A stretch of 64,000 nucleotides of DNA from Tremella fuciformis (lineage: Eukaryota > Basidiomycota > Tremellomycetes > Tremellales > Tremellaceae). The translations under genes were made by a program, and so were the position numbers. This document shows, one piece after another, positions 10,352-23,282 of the stretch (the stretch's first letter is position 1; each line of letters begins with the position of its first letter). The stretch is from assembly GCA_032768795.1 (NCBI GenBank), contig CP136497.1:498501-562500 (forward strand), read 5' to 3'. The notes under the pieces were generated by a model. It did not search any database and had not been told where the DNA came from. It was given only the letters and a program-made list of their open reading frames with translations.

Positions 10352-12407
10352 GCAGCCCGTCGATCCGAAAAGTACCGCCGATTGCGGTACAATGGATGCT
10401 GGGATGATCTGCGCCTGCCAGCACACGACCCAGGGATCCGGGTCCCAGCTGCTCTTGGGACAGGGGGATCACCGCCAGCGCCGGTGGCGTCCAGCTCCGT
10501 TTGCGACGCATGCTGTCCTCGGTCGTCCCCTCGGTCCTCTGCTCGGCGCGGTGACGGCTGGGTCAGTCACTCGGAGTAATCGAGCCCCCCGCTCCGAAGC
10601 GACCGAGTGGTCGGAAATGTTCCGTGTCTCAAGGCTCGCATCGTCGTCGGAAGCAGTTTTGAGATGCAAGTCTCGCACATATCGTCTAAAGCAGCAGGGA
10701 TCTCGAGGGGTGACGAACGAGGAAAGTAGGTGTGAACACGTCCCGATCTCCGAGCGTGAAAGCAATAGGTTGCCGTAAATTATCGTGATGGGTGCGCCAA
10801 CAACAATACCTTTTGTTCCCCCCTCCTCGAGCATGCAGCGCTACCTCGAACTCCAACTCAAACCACATGCACGCCCGGGGCTTGGGCTTGGGCTTTGACC
10901 GAGACCTCGCAGAAGGGGGTCGGCGGCGTTTTTACAGTGCAGACCTGCTCGAGTACGTAATATTTTTACCTTGTTCGGAAATCCTCCGCCACCCTATCCC
11001 TCTCCTCCATAAGGCCATTGACCATTGGGCCATTGCACAACTGACAAAGTTCAATGCGTCCCGAAACAGAACAGAACAACGGGCCCTACCGGGAAGGCGC
11101 AGACGCTTGCTCATGCGCGGCAAACGAAAGAAATCGACTGCGCAGTCCCGTCTTTCTCCAAGAGCTCGGTGCACCGCTCACTGCGGACTGCACTCTCTTG
11201 TCCGTGTAAGGGTGGTGAGCGAGCGATGACGATCCGGAAAGATAGAAGAGGGCGGAAGGGGGTTAAGCATGCCGAACCCTGTCTCGCTCTACCACCGATA
11301 CGTCGCACGTCGTGGCTGACTTGCCGTAAAGTCACATATAGGCGAGGAGAGGAGCGCGAGTTACGTATCGCACGCATCAAGTGATCGTCATTGCTCCAAC
11401 GCAACGAGTATTTGGGCTCGATTGCATCGTTCAGGCCTCTTCGGGTCCGACTTTGTAGGTTGGTCAGCTGATTCCAGCGGCCCGTAGGCTCGATCAGACA
11501 CCAGACGCTGCTGCAATCCACTAACTACACTGCCGACTGCCCGATCGGCTACTGCGAGGGCAACACCAGCTCCAACAGGTGGACAAGCTTGCGTAGCGTG
11601 CTGGATCTCGTTCCTCTCCCAATTCAGGCGCTTTGGGTTCCCCGACGCGCAAGCAGGCACTGCGCTCCGCTCTGAGCACCAAACTCGTCGTCGGGTCGGC
11701 CCGACTCGGGGCGAAAGAGCGATAGCCCCTAAGGAGCCGATCCGTATACCGCCACACCTTCCGCACGAATGGCATCACCTCTTGATGCCGCCGGTCATCG
11801 CCAGCGGCAAGAGAGGGGAACTGTCTTGGCCATCAATCGTACACGGGCTTCTTTCCTGGCTTTGACTATCAGAAACCTGGGTTTCTGCCGACATCAACAA
11901 GTAGAGGCACTGCGACGAAACTTTCGATGAGCGATCCCCGCTGATGCAGTTTGCAAACCGAACAAGGCATGACAAGACCTACAGCTGATAGACGAGTCGG
12001 AACTCTCGACGGATTGAGGTGGGGAGGGACCCTTGGTCTCGGAAGTCGGAAGCGCATAACGGTCTCTATACCTCATCATCTGACGAGCTGTCGCTCGTCG
12101 CTCGGTAGAGGTTTCTCGCGACGTCGCGGGCGGAGGATTTATAGGTCATCGCTCAGCTGGTGGAAAAGCGCAGGAAGGGGGAAGGGAGAGGCCCCACCTC
12201 GCCTCGATTATCTCGCCACTGCGTATTCCGCATCATTTCACAGAAAAGCAGCGTGGAACAGCATCGCGAGTGCATGAACAGCAGGCTTCATGTCACACAT
12301 TGTACGCATGACCACCGGACGACTGTCAAATCGCCCGTCCCAGCCCAAAAGCTGTACGAAATGTAGCGGACAGCTGGCGCTCAATAGGCTGCTTGGTTGC
12401 TTCGACC
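10352..12407. other. 2 kb without a recognisable gene
   Basis: I see no ORF with family resemblance, no RNA gene and no clear transposon here. Short overlapping frames on both strands look like chance. The slot that would hold a fourth copy of the neighbouring cysteine-rich family (about 10.9-11.8 kb, given the 1.47 kb period) does not show the family's CxxC or AHxxC signatures. Confidence 0.4.
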
Positions 12408-13306
12408 TCAACAAAGAGAGTCGGCTTCCCTAAATTCTTCGTAGATATCGCTGAGAGGAAGATCCGTCTCCTTCTCCTCCAATTTCTCCTCATCAAGCAG
12501 TCCAAGTATCCTCGCTTCGCGGTGCAGGCACTCCTCTTCCGCCCAGATAAACTCACGATGTTCCTTCTCATCGGGTGGAATTGTCCGCCACCTCAGACTA
12601 ATCCAATAACCAGGGGCCGAAGTCTCATCGCACGACCGATTGCACGACCAGCAAGGGCCGGCGGGATCCCGTGTAGCCATGCTTTCGCGCAGACAGGGGA
12701 GCCAGTGAGGACCAGTCCGCGACCAGTCGTATATCGCTGTCTCTGAGGGACGGATGTCAGCCACCACCCATCTCTGCGGCACGTCAACAATGGCTCACGA
12801 AGCAGGGCGCGCCTGTTGCACGTGCGATGAGCCTCGCGGACATGTTTGGCTTTGGTCCGCTGCGCTTCTGTGGATGGACCCGCCCCCGTAGTCCTGGCAG
12901 GGGTGTCTGTGGACAGAACGCAGGGCGTGGAAGGGCTTCCTTTGGTATCCTCGAAGTCGCGAAAGCCACCCCATGCGTTCCGCTTCATATCTGCGCTGTT
13001 AAGCCATCCGCGCGATCGATGATGTAAGTGCGGCTCACGAAAGAAAGCGTTGTGCCACCTCAAACGACAGTCATCATCGTACACACTTTCTTCGCCGGAC
13101 ACTGCCCTCCAGGCTGGGGTATCACCGGCGATGAGTTTATCGCATGTGCCGCACGACGCCTCTTTGCCACTCTCAGACTGTTTCCATTTGAGTTGTTGTG
13201 CGCAATACAGACGCAACCATGTTCGATGCTGTGGTGTGTCGAAAAGGTCTTGACATCGGCTCTTCTCTGGTGTAGCAGGCTCCGTAGAGCCTGAGGCGAG
13301 CGACAT
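12408..13306 (-). CDS. Unrecognised cysteine-rich protein, tandem copy A
   Basis: No known family is recognised. This is the most distal of three tandem paralogues. Three exons give about 264 residues starting MSLASGSTEP (ATG at 13306; an in-frame ATG at 13384 is possible, but copy B supports the shorter start). Exon 1 carries LFDTPQHRTW, a CxxC pair (SCGTC, residues 52-55) and YDDDCRLRW. Exon 2 carries TPCVLSTDTP and AHRTC near residue 146. Exon 3 carries YDWSRTGPHWL, a second CxxC (CWSC near 184) and WAEEECLHREARILGL. Intron 1 is 48 nt, and intron 2 ends ctgacatccgtccctcag; both are phase 1, as in the other copies. The Cys/His pairs suggest zinc binding, which is an inference. Of the three it lacks the GPFxGG motif, keeping only GP. 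It has no signal peptide or membrane segment. Confidence 0.65.
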
Positions 13307-13883
13307 GGTCGTTGATGCGGCAAATCTTCTGAGTCTTGTGCTGTTCTCGAGTGGAGTATCCCAGCCGAAACCACTCGAAGCCATCGATTCACCATTCGCT
13401 TATATCCTATTTGGGGCTGAAGGGAGCCCGGCGCCGCGCTCCTTCGGCAAGGCTTGCATATATGGAGATCAAAGGACAAGTCTGCAAATCTCCGCCGAAT
13501 CGCAAAGACAAGACGTCACCGTTGCACATCCAGCAAGAGATGATACGAGGATTGCGATGCCAACGTCAAGTATATTGGATATACGGCGCCTTTCTCTTGT
13601 TGTCACGGCTCGCCCGATCTAGCCAACAAAGGCAGCCGGCTACCGCGCACGGACGATGACTGCAACCCTGTAGAAGCCCGGCAAAGCCACATCGTAGCTT
13701 CAAGAGATGTCCGCCGAACAAGGACTCGGGCCGCTCGGCCCCCTCAGGGAACAGCCATCGCCGAGGGCATCATTACCCGCCGGACAGTTTACATGAGATG
13801 TATGGGCAGAAGTGCGGGAGTACTCAGTCGCCGGCAACAGTCTATCTGTGCGTAAAAGTCAAGGAGAGACAAAGGAGGAGGAG
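13307..13883. other. Spacer between copies A and B of the cysteine-rich family
   Basis: These 577 bp separate the start of copy A from the stop of copy B. I see no gene in it; it presumably holds the promoter of copy A and the 3' end of copy B. Its length nearly equals that of the B-C spacer. Confidence 0.5.
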
Positions 13884-14773
13884 TCAGCGGGATGGATCCG
13901 GACTGAAGACGTAATCGTGATCCAGAAGGAGATTGACTCTGTAGGCGCTACCGATTCTGGGCTCATACAGCCCAAGCACATCCGCTTCGTGGAGGATGCA
14001 GCTCTCTTCCACCCACGTGTCCGACGTGCTGGTGCCGGCTCCGGCTGTGTCATCCGATGGGACCCACCGAAGCCCTCTTCGCGTTCGAGACGCACCCGTC
14101 TGACGACACCCTGCGCACTTGACGGATGGAGCCATGTCCGCCAGCTCTGAGCGCATCCGCGACAACCAATGAGGATCCGCTTTGGCCATGTCGTATACAC
14201 CCTTCTCTGCAGGCACGAGGGTCAGCCACTCGCCTATGCTCAGCACAACAACGGAGACGCACGGATCAGCACCCGATCGACGCAGGTGTTATGAGCTCCC
14301 ATGATCGATCTTGCCCTTCCAATCACCTCGGACAGTCCGGTACTCGTTCCTCCCTTGAACGGCCCTTCCGTGATCTTTTGGGGAGGAAAGTCTGTGGACA
14401 GCTTGCAGGTCGTATCGTCACCACGTTCCGCCCTCTTCCATGTGAAGGCCTCCCATTGTGCGATACGTGTCGTCGCTGAGCAGCTGAGCGCCACGACACG
14501 TTTGGCGCTGATGAGTCACCGACCTTCGAGAGTCCAAAGCGCCCTGGTGTGGCAAGGAATGTCGTATAAAAAGCTGTCTTGCTGTGTCCCGTAGTAGCAG
14601 GTACGGACCGGTAGGTCATGCGCACATAGGTTACACTTGCGGTACGCGGGAACACTGCTTGAGGATTTTCGAGACAACTCCCCCTGTGTCCAGAGGCGAT
14701 ACCACACCTTCTGCTGAATGTTATCAAATAGCCCGGTGCACCGTCTCCCTGCAGAGGTCGACGATTGGCTCAT
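13884..14773 (-). CDS. Unrecognised cysteine-rich protein, tandem copy B
   Basis: This is the middle copy of the tandem family, about 261 residues in three exons, starting MSQSSTSAGRRCTGLFDN. The aligned landmarks are LFDNIQQKVWYRLW, CNLC (residues 47-50), CYYGTQQDSFLYDIPC, TTCKLSTDFP, EGPFKGG, AHNTCVDRVLI (near 144-154), YDMAKADPHWL, PSVKCAGC (182-188), RRGLRW and WVEESCILHEADVLGLY. Intron 1 (48 nt, donor gtcggt) and intron 2 (acceptor ctgaccctcgtgcctgcag) are both phase 1. It is closer to copy C than to copy A in the third exon. The function is unknown; a zinc-binding fold built on the CxxC, C, AHxxC and CxxC set is a guess. Confidence 0.68.
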
Positions 14774-15354
14774 GCTGCGCAATCGATGTTCAGGATGAAG
14801 AGAAGCGATACAGCCTGTGACTGAAACATCGCAAGAGACCATCGGTAGATTGAGGTCTTATAGCCTCTCAGTCACTGGCCAGTGGCGATTTGGAAGGTCC
14901 TTCAGTCAGTCAGATGGTAAGAACTCTAAAAGGACGCTTCCACATTCCAAATCACCACGTCACTCCCTTCATTGGCCATGCGAGACGCCTTCCAATCTGT
15001 CAGAACGGAGCAGCCCGGGTTTGCGAATCCAACATTCGCGATGTCGCCAGCTGCATTGTGGATGTCCGAGCTGTCAAAGTGTATTGCGCAGTAAGCCCCA
15101 TCAACGCCTCACAGGGTCAGAATGATCTCTTTGGGTAGCATGCGGAGGAGAATGTTAGGACGACGGTCGTTCTGCCGTGCACAAGCGTCTGACCGCGTGA
15201 TATATGTAGGACGATCTCCACGAGCAAATGTATGGCCAGATGGTCGTGTGAAATATACGAATGATTATGGCCTTTCGGTCACGAAAAGGCAAAACGCAAG
15301 ATGATATACGCGCACAGCATCGTGAATACACATAAGAGTAGCATGGACACACGG
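14774..15354. other. Spacer between copies B and C of the cysteine-rich family
   Basis: These 581 bp contain no recognisable gene. The segment is taken as promoter of copy B plus 3' flank of copy C. It does not look closely similar to the A-B spacer by eye. Confidence 0.5.
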
Positions 15355-16262
15355 TCAGAAGGTATCATCAATATATCGCCGATCGTAATTAGCTGGATCG
15401 AAGACACTTGCAAGATTGTATTTCGGTCTCTGCGCCTCCTTGCATTCTGGGTCGTAGAGCCCCATTACTGACGCCTCGCGCAAGAGACAATCCTCTTCGG
15501 CCCAGAGTTCCGCTGCGCCGGTCACACCGCTGCTGGTGGACCCGACTATCAAGCCCCTTCGCGGCATGGGACCCCCCGGTCGCTGACAGGAAGCGCACTT
15601 GACGGATGGCTCCATGTCGGTCATCGCCAGCCGTGTCGCGTCGAGCCAATTGACGTCATCCTTAGACATGTCGTAGACTGCTTGTTCTGGGCGAGGTGGT
15701 CATAAGCCCTGCTGCCCTCCAAGCCGTCACGGGAACCACTCACGAACTAGAACCTTCTCGATACATGCGGTGTGCGCCGAGGTCTGAACGATACGCTTCT
15801 TGAGCTTCCCGGGCGGATAGTATGACCCGACGTGGCTCTTCCCTCCTCTGAATGGCCCATCGACGATAGATTTGGTCGGAATATCACACGACAAATCGCA
15901 TGGCGTATCCTCTGTACCCTCTGTCTCAATCCATCCAGTATTCTTACAGGTAGCCTCGCCGGGCGCGACCCGTCTCAATGCTCAGACAGTCAGTCCTCGA
16001 GCACACGATCGTCGTAAACCTGAGACTCACTGCTGAGTGTGTGACGTAGTCTATCATCACACTCACTGTGCCATACGTATTTGTCTGGCAGTGTCCTGTA
16101 GCATCCAGTCCTCCCCGGAGTCGTCTCGCCGCAAGCGATGCACGCACTTCCCTCGGACACTCCCTTTGAGAGCCCGTGGGTGTGGGGGGCAGTGCGAAGG
16201 GCATACCAGTTCTGCGCTCTTTCTGATTCGAAAAATCCGCAGCATGGGACTGTTTCTATCAT
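15355..16262 (-). CDS. Unrecognised cysteine-rich protein, tandem copy C
   Basis: This is the promoter-proximal copy of the tandem family, about 264 residues in three exons, starting MIETVPCCGFFESERAQNW; it lacks the Ser-rich leader of copies A and B. Landmarks are CIAC (residues 41-44), CYRTLPDKYVWHSECDDRLR, TPCDLSCDIP, DGPFRGG, AHTACIEKVLV, VYDMSKDDVNWL, PSVKCASC (near 182-188), RRGL and WAEEDCLLREASVMGLYD. Intron 1 is phase 1 with an unusual gag acceptor after ctgactgtct. The intron 2 acceptor is less certain (aacaag at about 15683). Upstream, a short frame ATGGCAACCTCG...TGA precedes the start by about 20 nt and may act as an uORF. The function is unknown. Confidence 0.66.
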
Positions 16263-16587
16263 CGCCGTCTGTCACATCATGTGTGACGAGGTTGCCATTG
16301 TTGCCAACGGGGCTAAGCTTTCGCAAGTTCGCACGAAGAGGAATGAAGGACATTCAAACGCGTGAACTGAGATTTTCCTACTTATCAGTGGCCTCAACGG
16401 CTAGAGAAGCCACACAAGTGGTAAGAAAGGATTGAATTCCATCCTCTTTGACGAAATTTCGAATGTTCAGAAGCGGGTTTGGCCCATTGAACGCCAGACA
16501 GACGCATCAGAAGGGAGTGAAGAGAAAGGTTAGAGAGTGATCTTGCTAATCTTGCGTTCGCGACGTCGCGAGGTGCATCGTCGACGC
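16263..16587. other. Spacer between copy C and the alkyltransferase gene
   Basis: These 325 bp hold no recognisable gene. They include the short upstream frame before copy C and the 3' flank of the alkyltransferase gene. Confidence 0.5.
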
Positions 16588-17097
16588 TCAACTCTCGCAC
16601 GACAAAGGTGAAGGGGACCACAGCCTAGAGGCAAGCTCGGCCTTCCCGATGGCCCATTCACCTCTGACGAGATCAACGCGCACCCCTTCACCGCGCAGCA
16701 TGGCGGCCTTATCCCCCACTCGCCCTTCCGCAGATGTACTGCCATTAGCATGACTTTCGCAAGATCGTGCCTTTCTACCACTCACTCGCCAAAGAAGCCA
16801 CGGAGTTTCCCATCGGTGGCGACGACGCGATGACATGGCACTGTCGGCGCGTACGGGTTGTTTCGTAATGCATTGCCCACTGCTTGCGATGATGTATGCA
16901 GATGCTTGGCGATAGTGCCGTAGGTCGATATGCCCCCAGATGGGATCTATGATTAGCAGTGTTCAATCGTTGTGATGAGAGCATACCTGCTTGACAACGC
17001 CATAGACCGCCATCTGGAATGGCGAGGGTTTAGTCTGCCTTGGCCGTGAGTATGGCTTGGCGTAAAGCGCTTGAGTACGAGTGGCTTTGGCCATCAT
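16588..17097 (-). CDS. MGT1: O6-alkylguanine-DNA alkyltransferase (MGMT)
   Basis: This suicide DNA-repair enzyme transfers alkyl groups from O6-alkylguanine to its own cysteine. Exons are 17097-16987, 16946-16786 and 16738-16588, about 140 residues. The DNA-binding/active-site domain is complete: TKPSPFQMAVYGVVKQIPSG, STYGTIAKHL, QAVGNALRNNP, then the PCHRVV active-site motif with the acceptor Cys, followed by GKLRGFFG and KAAMLRGEGV. The protein is short: the N-terminal RNase H-like domain seen in many MGMTs is absent, leaving essentially the C-terminal domain. The Cys in PCHRVV argues against the cysteine-less Atl1 type. The gene is divergent from the NmrA-like gene and follows the cysteine-rich tandem cluster on the same strand. 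Confidence 0.88.
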
Positions 17098-17777
17098 GCT
17101 GGCGGTTGAGAGAGGATGATTGGTACGACGATTGTGTAGGGGCAGTCACACACGAGCTCTTCTTACATAGCTGGTGGACATATGACTGGACTACATTGAT
17201 GACATTGAAAGCAATGGCAACGGCAGCAAGAACAGTCGCGTCACCTAGGATCACGTGATGGGTGACAACCCCTTTCCTTCTACTCGTAGACTACGTTTTG
17301 AAAGCTATGCAAGCTTCGTCAGCAACATGCACCCGCAACATTCTGCCCAGGAGACCGTTCGTGTTCTCGGACAGCGCTGCTGGGCTTGGCGCAGTGTCCG
17401 TCATCAGCTGGGCAGAGACACAGCGAGGTTTGTAATCTGATTACGCTTCAACACCACTTCCGTCGGAAAGCTCTGCCCGCGTTGACAAAGACATCAGCCA
17501 CAACAGGCCCAATTCAAGTCATCGTTCATCGCCCGAGCTGCGGACGATGGGGCGCCAGCCCCATGAGGTGTCCGTCGGCCGCCGAGCGAGGCAAAGTCCA
17601 TGGGTCCAAAACGCCATGTGGGATGGCCGAGGTGTGCGCGTCGGACTGACATACTGACGGACTCGGCTTCGGCACAGTCAAGCTATAAAGAGGCGCCTCC
17701 GAATGAACGGCACCGAGAAGTCCTCAACTACTGTGATAGTCTAACATCTGCTCTCACGCTCTCTCACGTCTCTCGTC
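17098..17777. promoter_or_regulatory. Divergent promoter region, MGMT / NmrA-like
   Basis: This 680 bp region lies between two divergent starts. No conserved ORF is visible. A pyrimidine-rich stretch (CTCACGCTCTCTCACGTCTCTCGTC) lies just before the ATG at 17778, typical of a fungal transcription start area. Confidence 0.4.
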
Positions 17778-18791
17778 ATGTCTCCAACAACTGTCGGCCT
17801 CCTGGGCCATACCGGCCTGGTCGGCAAGAAGCTCCTCCCGGAGCTGGCGGCCCTCCATGCGGTAGGCAAGATCGCCCTGACCGTTCTGCACCGCCCGTCG
17901 TCCGACTTGAGCCCCGTCCCCAAGGGCGTGCCAACCCGGGTGCTCGATCTGACCGCCGCCGATGGACCGGCATACGACAAGTCGGTCGAGGGCTTGCAGG
18001 TGATCCTGTGAGTCGTCCCACGCGGTCAAAGACGACACTGACTGTAGCTCTGCCGTAGGCAGCGAGGGCCTTTTGTCCCAGACCAACCTCATTCCTGCGC
18101 TCAAGCGCTCGAGCTCGTTTGTGACATTCATCCCATCCGACTTTGGGATCGACTGGACGCCCGAGGAGCTGGAGCCGACGCAGATCTCCTTCCTCAAGGA
18201 CAAGAAGGTAGTCGAGGACAAGTTCCACTCGGCCGGGGTGACTATCACCGAGGTGTACGCCGGCATGTTCCTCGACATCTTCCTCACGTTCCCGTGAGGC
18301 TCCTTTATATCAGTCGATAGGCTAGTACTGAGTCTAGCGACGTCAAGGGCAACACCTACACCTCCTACGGCAAGTCGGACTCGACGAAGAAGCCCTACGT
18401 GTAAGTCTCCTTCTTTGCAGTGTGATGCGATTCGGGTAACTTGTTCAGCACTGTTGCCTTCCTCGCCAAAGCACTCGCCACGCTCGTCTCAGCTCACAAC
18501 CCGCAAGAGATTGCCGGTCGCAAGTATGGTGTGGTGGAGTATGAAGCCGACGACGTCGAGTGGGCCAAGGTCCTCGAGTCCGCCCACGGAAGCGCGCCAA
18601 CCGCCAAGCCGGTCACGGACGAGATTGTCGCTGGCATGAAGGCCGGCTCCAACATCATCGGCCAGCTTGTCGCCCTCGTCCTGATTCGGGCCGGTAAAAC
18701 TGGATACAACTGGACGGGCGTCGAGAAAGTTCAGGTGCCCGGCTGGGACCCCGTGCCACTGCCTGAGCTGGTAAAGAAGGCTGTTGCTTGA
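17778..18791 (+). CDS. NmrA-like / isoflavone reductase-like NAD(P)-binding protein
   Basis: This is an atypical short-chain dehydrogenase of the NmrA/isoflavone reductase type with an N-terminal Rossmann fold. Exons are 17778-18007, 18050-18293, 18338-18400 and 18449-18791, about 292 residues. The dinucleotide loop reads VGLLGHTGLVGKKLLPEL. It is followed by LTVLHRP, a basic residue at the end of beta 2 that favours NADP(H). LKRSSSFVTFIPSDFGIDW is the family's central beta strand and IPSDFG signature. The substrate is unknown; NmrA relatives can be redox sensors rather than enzymes. The next gene downstream lies on the opposite strand, with only about 100 bp between stop codons. Confidence 0.8.
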
Positions 18792-18892
18792 GCGTTTCTT
18801 CAAGAGATCGTGGATACAAGGAGAAGATGCTATTCTGGCCATACAACAATTGACATGCATGCGTGTCGAGATCGTGGTTGATCACCGGCTCG

Positions 18893-20014
18893 TCACGGCG
18901 GCAAGCGAACCGGTGGGCGCTGAACAGGCTGCAGCTGTATGAGCCCGTCCCACCCCTCTTGTACATAGCGTGCTGAGCGTTCTCGAATCGTCCCTTCGTC
19001 GACCCCGTAGTCCTCCATTGCCTGCCGCACTTCGGCACTGGAGCGCGCATTGACGTCCCTGAGCATTTGCGATTCTGCGACGGCCGCGATCTTGCTGCGA
19101 AGCGTGTGATCGCCGTCGATGGCATCGCGAGCGACAGACGCTAGCCGGAGCGTATTTTGCGCTTTGACCAAGTGTGCGAAAATACGTCCCATGGGAGAAG
19201 GTGCAGCCGATGGCAGAAGTGCGTAAAGAAGAGGCAGTACTAGAAGGAACATGCCTCGGGCAGTATAGATGAGCGTGTGCAGCTGCGGTGAGCTGCAGTC
19301 ACCGCGCAGTGCCCGACGTACCGAGGGCAAATTGCCATCGCTAGAGATGCGCAAGTCATAGAACCACCTTAGCCCGATATCTAGCACTGCGCCCACACCC
19401 AAAGCCCAGGCAAACAAGGTACGCCACTTGTCTGCTTTCGACCGAGCTTGAGATCCTGCCAAGATAGGAGAGCCCAGCAATCCGAGGACGACGAGCTCCC
19501 CTGCGTATGGCTTGAGAAGCCCCGGCAGGGAATAGAGAAGATAGTCGGTAGGCTCGGCACACCACGCACAGCACATTGTCTCGTGGCCGAAACGGAAGTA
19601 GAGAAGGCGGTTGTCGAAAATTCTCAGCCGTTGCAATAAGAGCTCGGTCAAGGGCGAGATACCGCCAGGTGCAGCTGGCGCGAGACTCGAGCCCGACACG
19701 CGAGTGGCGGCGCGGTATAACGCATCGTTGCTTGCGGTAATGGGGAGACGATGCGTCGTGAAGAGGTCGTAGGGCCGATAGATGAGATGGATGATGCAGA
19801 ACAGCGTGTTCACCAGCAGGAAGAGCTTCAATGTAATCGGCATGGGCTCGTCGCGTCGCTTTGCCTGATGAGGTGAAGGAGGTGGAGAGAATCGGCCATG
19901 ATGTCGGAAGAAGTTGACGCGGCGAATCAGCGATGGCAGCAGAGTCGGTCCGAAGATGACCAGCACGAGAGTCGCGGGCCCCTTGAGCGACTGCAAAGGG
20001 GCGTATAGACTCAT
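18893..20014 (-). CDS. Conserved fungal multi-pass membrane protein of unknown function
   Basis: A single uninterrupted frame of 373 residues starts MSLYAPLQSLKGPATL; an intronless gene is unusual here. Hydrophobic segments are visible at about residues 13-28 (ATLVLVIFGPTLLPSLI), 60-78 (LKLFLLVNTLFCIIHLIY), 163-185, 200-220 and 250-268. A central stretch, RLLYFRFGHETMCCAWC, followed by DYLLYSLPGLL, resembles a family of uncharacterised fungal membrane proteins that I know from ascomycetes under misleading names. The C-terminus is soluble and Arg-rich. No catalytic motif is visible. It is divergent from the PP6-type phosphatase gene across about 350 bp. Confidence 0.75.
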   Translation of the reverse strand: MSLYAPLQSLKGPATLVLVIFGPTLLPSLIRRVNFFRHHGRFSPPPSPHQAKRRDEPMPITLKLFLLVNTLFCIIHLIYRPYDLFTTHRLPITASNDALYRAATRVSGSSLAPAAPGGISPLTELLLQRLRIFDNRLLYFRFGHETMCCAWCAEPTDYLLYSLPGLLKPYAGELVVLGLLGSPILAGSQARSKADKWRTLFAWALGVGAVLDIGLRWFYDLRISSDGNLPSVRRALRGDCSSPQLHTLIYTARGMFLLVLPLLYALLPSAAPSPMGRIFAHLVKAQNTLRLASVARDAIDGDHTLRSKIAAVAESQMLRDVNARSSAEVRQAMEDYGVDEGTIRERSARYVQEGWDGLIQLQPVQRPPVRLPP

Positions 20015-20367
20015 GTGACCTTGATGAAGACCACTATCGTCGGCGAAGGGGTTCTCATCGTTCGTTCGTCCCCACTCTCCCCCACCTTGACTTAGAGCTT
20101 ATCAATGCATGACGTGTCACAGGTCACGTGGCGTAGATGGCGATGTTCCGGATGATCAGCGAATCGATTGCCCAGTTTTCGGAATATCTAGACGCAGCAA
20201 ACCGCCTCTACGACCAGAACAGCGACACCTAGACATCGTATAGACAGCGCAGGGCATCAAGAGACACCCCAATAGCTTCCCACGCCAGAGATACCAGCTT
20301 CTTCCTCCAAGATTGCGGCGAAACACGGGAAAGTGGACCCCGATATCTCCCTTTCAGCCCCGGAGCC
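20015..20367. promoter_or_regulatory. Divergent promoter, membrane protein / PP6 phosphatase
   Basis: These 353 bp separate two divergent starts. I see no gene. A CCAATAGC sequence occurs at about 20269. Confidence 0.4.
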
Positions 20368-23091
<2,724 letters not shown>

Positions 23092-23282
23092 CTTGCCAAG
23101 TATATAGTACACGAAGAAACGCTGTAGCGCACCGACGTTTCAAAATCTCCTCTTACCCGGAGGCCCGCTCACGTGATCCCAAATTGCCTCCGCCACCCAC
23201 TCAAAAGTCTACGTCCGCATCGTCGCTTCTGACATCCAGCATCACGGAAACTCATGCGTGAGGGCACATGTGAGCAAGGGTG
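23092..23282. promoter_or_regulatory. Divergent promoter, KRR1 / REX1-like
   Basis: These 191 bp separate the two ATGs of ribosome/RNA maturation genes. No TATA box stands out. Confidence 0.45.

Noticed and set aside
10934..11833. A fourth tandem copy of the cysteine-rich family
   Set aside because: The period predicts this slot, but I find none of the CxxC, AHxxC or EExCLxxEA signatures in any minus-strand frame there.
13382..13384. Upstream ATG of cysteine-rich copy A (MASSGFGWDTPL)
   Set aside because: Copies A and B agree better at the internal MSxxS start, so the longer start is kept only as an alternative.
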